Shown: positions 11,324 through 16,249 of the stretch, piece after piece | How the letters are laid out: the number at the start of each line of letters is the position of its first letter | How positions within the stretch are numbered: position 1 is the first letter of the stretch | Assembly (NCBI GenBank): GCA_048421225.1 | Contig: DBFNRV010000040.1 | Coordinates: 1-16,249, forward strand | Length of the DNA stretch: 16,249 bases | Reading direction: 5' to 3' | DNA from: UMGS946 sp048421225 | GTDB lineage: Bacteria > Bacillota > Clostridia > Christensenellales > CAG-138 | The notes under the pieces: generated by a model | The model's database searches: none | The model's input: the letters and a program-made list of their open reading frames with translations, nothing else | What the model was told of the DNA's origin: nothing | Made by a program: the position numbers and the translations under genes

Positions 11324-13962
11324 ACATAATGCATTCGGTGACTATGAGGCAGATGAAGCTCAATAAGCGCAGGACCATCGTAACGATCATGGGGGTCATC
11401 ATCTCGGTGGCAATGATCACGGCCGTTACAACGTTTGCCGCTACGATGATGGACTACCTTGGACAAAATGCAATGATGTCCTCAGGAGAATGGTACGGCC
11501 GCTATAAAGATGTGCCAGCCGAAAAAATGAATGATATTTCGGAAGCACAATGCGTTGATGAAAGCTTTATTATTGAATCTTTAGGCTATTCCATGCTGGA
11601 AGGAGGAAAAAACGAGGATAAGCCATATCTGTTTTTCGCCGCGCTTGACGATACCGCAATGGAAAGGATGAGAATTGAACCGAATCTGATCGAGGGCAGG
11701 CTTCCGATCAATGGCAATGAAATTGTAATACCGGGCCATATCAGAACAAACGCGGGTTTAGATTATAAAGTTGGCGATGTAATTGAGGCTGATATAGGCG
11801 AACGAATTATAAATACAGGGGTCGAAACTATAGTAACCAAAAGCCAGGATTATAGCTACAGGCTATTTGACTATAGCGGCGCTGACGCTGACGTAAACGT
11901 GCAGGAGGAGCTTTCCCCAAAACAACACAAAAGCTTTACAATCGTAGGCATAATGAGGCGGCCGGGCTGGGAAAATTATAAATCCCCGGGATATACGTCG
12001 ATCACCGTTTATGAAGGCAATGCTGAATCCGCCGACATCTACACCCTAAATGATAATCCCATGCCGTCGCTCTATAACGATATGGTAGCGCTTGCTGAAA
12101 GCGAGGGCGTACAGGTTGCGGTGAATGACGACCTGCTTATGTATCAAGGCATACTGCCGCTTTCGTCCATAAGTATTACGCTGTACAGCGTGGTGCTGAT
12201 AATAGTATTGATAATCATGGCGGGAGCTGTCAGCATGATACGCAACGCATTCTATATTTCGATGGGTGAAAGACGAAAGTATATGGGCGTTATGTCGGGC
12301 GTGGGCGCAACCGCAAAGCAAAAGCGCATGGGAGTGTACGCCGAGGCCGCAGTTATAGGCGCAATCGGGATACCGCTTGGAATTTTAGCCGGCATAGGCG
12401 GTATAGCGCTGACCTTTGCCCTGCTTAACCCCACAATAGCCGATCTATCGACATACGGGCTTGAGTTTAAAACGACGGTTTCCTTGATATCGGTGGCGGC
12501 CGCCGTTGTGTTCTCAATGGTCACGATATATATTTCCGCGCTTATTCCGGCGATAAAGAGCGGGAAGTCAAGCCCAATGGCAGCGATACGGCAAAGCAAT
12601 GATGTAAGAATCAGGAGACGCAGTGTCAGGACCTTTGGCATAACGAGAAAATTGTTTGGCTTTGAAGCTGAGCTTTCAGTGAAAAACATCAAGCGGAACC
12701 CCAAAAGCTACAGAACTACTGTAAGCGCCCTGGCGGTAAGTGTAATACTGTTCCTCACCGTGGTGTATTTTATGGGTCAGTTAACGGATGTAGGATCCTT
12801 AAAAGGTGTTGGCGTAGAGACGTCTGATATGATGCTTGTATACAGTGTCAATGAAGATGAAAGTATAGCATATGAGGATATGCAGCTAGCCGGCCAAATC
12901 TCGTCGTTAAGCGGTATATCGGGTGCGGAGGTCATTATACATAGCGATAGCTTAATCAGCGGGACTGTTGACGAGTCCTTGTTCACGGATAGATTCAGTG
13001 AAATGAGAAAGCAATACAAATCCAACTATGATGTGGATATCAACGGCATAAGCATTTTAGCTGTGGACGATAACACCCTATCGCGGCTTGCGAATGGTTC
13101 GGGAACAAGCCTTGAACAGTTAAAATCGGAGAGAGGCTGCATAGTAATGAATGATATGAACACGATGGGCTATTCCGAGGAGGGCGATATTCAGGTTGAT
13201 TATATGCAGATATTCAGGCGGCAGGCGGTTGGTTCAAGTATATCGGTTGAAAAACCAGGAGGAACGGGAACCCTTAAGATATGCGGCCTGTCCAGCGCAA
13301 AACCCCAATTCTGCGGGTCTCAGATGATGGGCTTAAACTACAACGTCGCAATCTCTGTTGATACGTTAAAGGAGCTGCTCGGAGGCAAGATAGAGCCGCA
13401 TTCATATTGCAGGATATACATAAAGCTTGAGAGTGAAAAGAACTATGAAACCGTATTGTCGTCTGTGAATGAGCTGAAAAGGCAGTTCAGTGCCGGCGCT
13501 GACGCGATGATATATGATAATATAGCAGATGCGCGCGAAGCCAGGCAGCTGTCAATGGTGGTTTCCGTATTCGGAATAGGTTTCGTAACGCTTATATCGC
13601 TTGTTGGCGTTACGAATATAATCAATACGGTATCAACGGGAATAGACCTGAGAACGAGGGAATTTGCGATGCTTAAGTCCGTTGGAATTACACCAAAGGG
13701 CTTCAACAAGATGATAAGGTTTGAAAGCCTGTTCTATGGGTTAAAAGCCCTACTGTGGGGATTGCCAATAAGCGTAATATTAATGTTATTGCTAAACAGT
13801 GTAATGGGTACTACGTTCTCGTTCGCTTTCAAGCTGCCGTGGCTTGAAATGGCGCTGGTGAGCGTGGGAATATTTGTGGTAACAGGCATAACGATGCTAT
13901 ATGCAACGGGTAAGGTCAAAAAGCAGAACATTATGGATGGCTTAAGAAGCGACAATATATAA
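11320..13962 (+). CDS. FtsX-type ABC transporter permease, duplicated architecture
   Basis: An 880-residue membrane protein, the partner of the ATPase. Predicted helices lie at about 18-42, 282-305, 338-368, 387-412, 464-488, 743-770, 801-828 and 841-865, eight in all. Each half is one helix, a large extracellular domain (about 43-280 and 489-742), then a three-helix FtsX core. This MacB-like module duplicated in one chain differs from the ten-helix BceB. The GERRKYMGVMSGVGAT and RTREFAMLKSVGIT segments are the cytoplasmic coupling helices typical of FtsX domains. Start: GTG at 11320 with GGGGAGG eight bases upstream; the ATG three codons later is too far from that site. Probable role is export of, or protection from, an envelope-active peptide or lipid, inferred from the adjacent intramembrane-sensing kinase. 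Substrate unknown. Confidence 0.92.
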   Translation: MNIMHSVTMRQMKLNKRRTIVTIMGVIISVAMITAVTTFAATMMDYLGQNAMMSSGEWYGRYKDVPAEKMNDISEAQCVDESFIIESLGYSMLEGGKNEDKPYLFFAALDDTAMERMRIEPNLIEGRLPINGNEIVIPGHIRTNAGLDYKVGDVIEADIGERIINTGVETIVTKSQDYSYRLFDYSGADADVNVQEELSPKQHKSFTIVGIMRRPGWENYKSPGYTSITVYEGNAESADIYTLNDNPMPSLYNDMVALAESEGVQVAVNDDLLMYQGILPLSSISITLYSVVLIIVLIIMAGAVSMIRNAFYISMGERRKYMGVMSGVGATAKQKRMGVYAEAAVIGAIGIPLGILAGIGGIALTFALLNPTIADLSTYGLEFKTTVSLISVAAAVVFSMVTIYISALIPAIKSGKSSPMAAIRQSNDVRIRRRSVRTFGITRKLFGFEAELSVKNIKRNPKSYRTTVSALAVSVILFLTVVYFMGQLTDVGSLKGVGVETSDMMLVYSVNEDESIAYEDMQLAGQISSLSGISGAEVIIHSDSLISGTVDESLFTDRFSEMRKQYKSNYDVDINGISILAVDDNTLSRLANGSGTSLEQLKSERGCIVMNDMNTMGYSEEGDIQVDYMQIFRRQAVGSSISVEKPGGTGTLKICGLSSAKPQFCGSQMMGLNYNVAISVDTLKELLGGKIEPHSYCRIYIKLESEKNYETVLSSVNELKRQFSAGADAMIYDNIADAREARQLSMVVSVFGIGFVTLISLVGVTNIINTVSTGIDLRTREFAMLKSVGITPKGFNKMIRFESLFYGLKALLWGLPISVILMLLLNSVMGTTFSFAFKLPWLEMALVSVGIFVVTGITMLYATGKVKKQNIMDGLRSDNI

Positions 13963-14025
13963 AAAACATCCATAAGTCACGCTATCGTATAGAGCGGCTG
14001 GCCATGTGTCTATACATCCGGATAT

Positions 14026-14060
14026 AAAAAGCTATCGGGGGACAGCGTCCCCCGATAGCT
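14026..14060 (-). terminator. Bidirectional hairpin between convergent genes
   Basis: A perfect 14-bp stem (14030-14043 with 14047-14060) and a 3-base loop. Read on the minus strand it is followed by TTTTT (14026-14030, overlapping the stem base), making a good terminator for the nucleotidase gene. On the plus strand it is followed only by GATTT, so it would serve the permease transcript less well. A second small dyad, ATTTAAA (14062-14068)/TTTAAAT (14075-14081), lies beside it. The rest of 13963-14158 shows no gene. Confidence 0.85.
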
Positions 14061-14158
14061 GATTTAAACGACAATTTAAATAAAATCCCATGAATTATCA
14101 GGATAGCTCCAACCATTCGTTGATCTATAGCCGCAGCCCCGTCAGCATGATAGAGTAT

Positions 14159-16195
14159 TTACACCCTTTTTTTAACGAGCAGAGGACAAATTCCAGCAAT
14201 TATCATAATACCGCCCAAAACGGCAGCCGAAGCGGCGCCGGCCTTTGGAGGATCGCTGGGGCTGGAAGCATCCTTTTCAAATTTAATTTCTATTTTTGAA
14301 TCGCGGGTTACGTTTTTAACGGTATAGGAGCTTTCGGACAGGTTTTCAGCAACTACCGCTCCGTTTATGCTGATACTGGCAACGTGATGACCGTCATCGG
14401 GAACAATGTTTATGGTTATGTCGTCTCCATGATCCACCGTAACGATACCTGAGGGCGTTACCGACCCGCCGCCGGTTGAGTTGATTTCAATATTGTAGCT
14501 ATGTATGGAGTATAGTGCAATTACATCCAGGTCTGAAGTTACGTTTGTAAACTCGCAGCTCCATCCCCAAAAATCATGGTACTCATGAACAGGCGCCTCC
14601 GGAGCGGTTGCGTCCTCTCCCAGACCAACGCTTTGCGTGTCAATGATATCCCCTGTAAGGCTGTCGATAAAGGTTACGGTAAACAGTCCTAGGGGCCTGA
14701 TCCTTCCCTCGGTACCAGCGTACATGCTTAAATCATCAAGCGATGCTATGTATTTTATCATTATCTCATCGATACAGGGATACTCATTCACAATGGGTAA
14801 ATCCCCTATCATCGAATACCCATCTCCTCCTGCGGAGAGATAATCGTTCGTTGCAAACAGGTATTCACGATCAAGCTCCAGGGGTTCTCCGGCAATGTAT
14901 ATATCTGAAGGCTCAATCCGGTCGTATGGTTCTTTGGAAGCGTCAAAGGAAAAGCTGACTCCGCCGACCTGAGGAAAGCCTCCGGCGGCATCGGGGTATG
15001 AGCGCATCCCGTGTTCCAAGGCGTCGTGTATGGCCTGGCCGGTCATATTCTTAGTAACAATATATCCCCCAAACGGGAATACCGTTATCAGGTCGCCCTT
15101 GGTTATGTTTCCAACTTCAATAGAGGCACGGATACCGCCGCCATTGACCATGGAGACGTCGGCGCCAGTTTCGTACAGAATTGAGTCGGCTGAGAGGTTA
15201 CCAAGGTTTGTTTCCTGTGTACGAACGAATTCGCGCTCACCATTAAGATATACGTTGGTATAGCCTATCACTTCGGAAAGCAAAACGTCTAAATCAGCTT
15301 CAATATCGGACACGAGCGCATCTACGCTTTCGTTCGTGCCGCTGAACTGCTCTTCGTTGACGAGCATAGCTTCGCTTCCATTTTCATCCATAATTACGAC
15401 GCCGATATTTTGTATATATTCGCCCGTGCTTACGATGAGCGTATCGTTTACCTCGTGCCCGTTTTCAAGCACGGTATGGCTATGCCCGTCGATGAACAGG
15501 TCAATTCCGTCCACTTGCTCGCAGATCATCTCAGAAGTAAATTCACTGCTTGGTATAAGTCCAATATGGCCAATCGCTATTATATAGTCTACCCCTTCGG
15601 CCTGAAGCTGTTCCACCTGCTGCTCAGCAGCGGTTATGGGATTTTCAAACGAAAGGCCGGCGACATTGTCGGGGTGAGTTTTGTACGCCGTTTCGGGTGT
15701 TGCAAGGCCGAACACACCATAGGTTTTTCCGTCCCGCTCAATTATCGTATTGCTCTCAAACAGGGTGTTTCCCGTTTCAGCTTCCACTACGTTGGCCGCC
15801 AGCACCGGAAAATCCGCTTTTGACGCAAGCTCATAAAGTCTGTCGTAACCGTAGTTATAGTCATGATTTCCCGTTGTCATGGCGTCATATCCTACCATGT
15901 TCATAATATCGATTATGGACGCACCCTCATACATGGTCGCAATCGGCAATCCATGAAGAGTGTCTCCAGCGTCAAAGGTCAGCACCGTAGCGCCCGCTGC
16001 CTCATATGCGTCCTTGAGTGCCGCAACCGCTGTAAAGCCCATATAATCGGTAACGCGTGAATGCGAATCATTGGTATGCAATACTACGGTTTTCCCTTCG
16101 TATTCGCCAGCGCTGAAATTGCCTACGGCGATGGCCGGTGCGGAAATGGAGACTGCAACCAGCAACACAATAAGTACCCAAATTATTTTTTTCAC
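14159..16195 (-). CDS. Secreted, membrane-anchored 5'-nucleotidase (UshA family)
   Basis: A 678-residue surface enzyme likely to hydrolyse extracellular nucleotides or related phosphoesters. A signal peptide (1-23, ending APAIA) precedes a two-metal phosphoesterase domain: HTNDSH (Asp43, His45), DAGD (Asp78), GNHD (Asn110, His111), GH (His210) and GHSH (His238, His240). The nucleotide-binding domain (about 328-500) includes NLSADS, NGGGIR (351-356) and SAGGDGY (454-460). Next are a Listeria-Bacteroides-type repeat (about 505-563, with WGWSCEF) and a second beta-rich repeat (567-640, with GGGSVTPSG and VPDDGHHV). A Pro/Ser linker, a hydrophobic stretch (656-673) and KKRV end the chain. The PPKAG before the membrane segment resembles a degraded LPXTG sorting signal. 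The GTG start has GGGGAGG eight bases upstream. The upstream promoter lies largely beyond the window. Confidence 0.93.
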   Translation of the reverse strand: MKKIIWVLIVLLVAVSISAPAIAVGNFSAGEYEGKTVVLHTNDSHSRVTDYMGFTAVAALKDAYEAAGATVLTFDAGDTLHGLPIATMYEGASIIDIMNMVGYDAMTTGNHDYNYGYDRLYELASKADFPVLAANVVEAETGNTLFESNTIIERDGKTYGVFGLATPETAYKTHPDNVAGLSFENPITAAEQQVEQLQAEGVDYIIAIGHIGLIPSSEFTSEMICEQVDGIDLFIDGHSHTVLENGHEVNDTLIVSTGEYIQNIGVVIMDENGSEAMLVNEEQFSGTNESVDALVSDIEADLDVLLSEVIGYTNVYLNGEREFVRTQETNLGNLSADSILYETGADVSMVNGGGIRASIEVGNITKGDLITVFPFGGYIVTKNMTGQAIHDALEHGMRSYPDAAGGFPQVGGVSFSFDASKEPYDRIEPSDIYIAGEPLELDREYLFATNDYLSAGGDGYSMIGDLPIVNEYPCIDEIMIKYIASLDDLSMYAGTEGRIRPLGLFTVTFIDSLTGDIIDTQSVGLGEDATAPEAPVHEYHDFWGWSCEFTNVTSDLDVIALYSIHSYNIEINSTGGGSVTPSGIVTVDHGDDITINIVPDDGHHVASISINGAVVAENLSESSYTVKNVTRDSKIEIKFEKDASSPSDPPKAGAASAAVLGGIMIIAGICPLLVKKRV

Positions 16196-16249
16196 TTTCA
16201 GATCCTCCCCTTTATTAAACCCCCGCGTCCATCGGTAAGAGGCTTATAA

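Overview
The window reads as chromosomal DNA of a low-to-moderate GC Firmicute, most likely a gut-type Clostridia member. The basis is strong GGAGG ribosome sites, sigma-A-type promoters with TTGACA boxes, a clostridial-style histidine-degradation operon, an intramembrane-sensing kinase beside an FtsX-type ABC exporter, and a secreted 5'-nucleotidase with Listeria-Bacteroides-type repeats. I cannot name the species from sequence alone.

Layout. Positions 1-635 hold two adjacent decayed genes: a DUF3795-like Cys-rich protein broken by an in-frame stop, then an unrecognised small gene that starts at an ATGA overlap and carries a frameshift and a stop. Positions 636-900 are non-coding, with repeated TATAAG-type motifs, a perfect 8-bp dyad, a strong promoter and a leader hairpin. 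Positions 897-1378 are a tRNA array: a degenerate Lys-CTT, then intact Leu-TAG, Gly-GCC, Gly-TCC and Lys-CTT. A 211-bp tandem repeat (1380-1801) starts with the array's terminator hairpin and has no convincing coding content. Positions 1802-2052 hold a nested inverted repeat and the terminator of the next operon.

Positions 2053-8509 (minus strand) are a complete histidine-utilisation operon, hutH-hutU-ftcD-hutI-fchA. It converts histidine through urocanate, imidazolonepropionate and formiminoglutamate to glutamate, passing the formimino group to tetrahydrofolate and then to methenyl-THF plus ammonia. Formiminotransferase and cyclodeaminase are separate genes. A TTGACA-17-TACGAT promoter overlaps an inverted repeat that could be an operator.

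Positions 8783-13962 (plus strand) are a regulatory and transport unit: an OmpR-type response regulator, a histidine kinase with almost no extracellular sensor, an ABC ATPase and an 880-residue permease with two FtsX modules. Between kinase and ATPase lie a dyad, a -10 element and a terminator hairpin, placed so that transcripts from the internal promoter would lack part of the terminator stem. A 28-codon ORF joins ATPase and permease through ATGA and GTGA overlaps. The permease is convergent with a minus-strand secreted, membrane-anchored 5'-nucleotidase (14159-16195); a perfect 14-bp hairpin lies between them.

Most of the window is recognisable biology. I see no clear undescribed multi-gene system. 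The features most worth a second look are the degenerate tRNA beside decayed genes, the 211-bp repeat, the promoter/terminator arrangement before the ABC genes, and the coupled mini-ORF.
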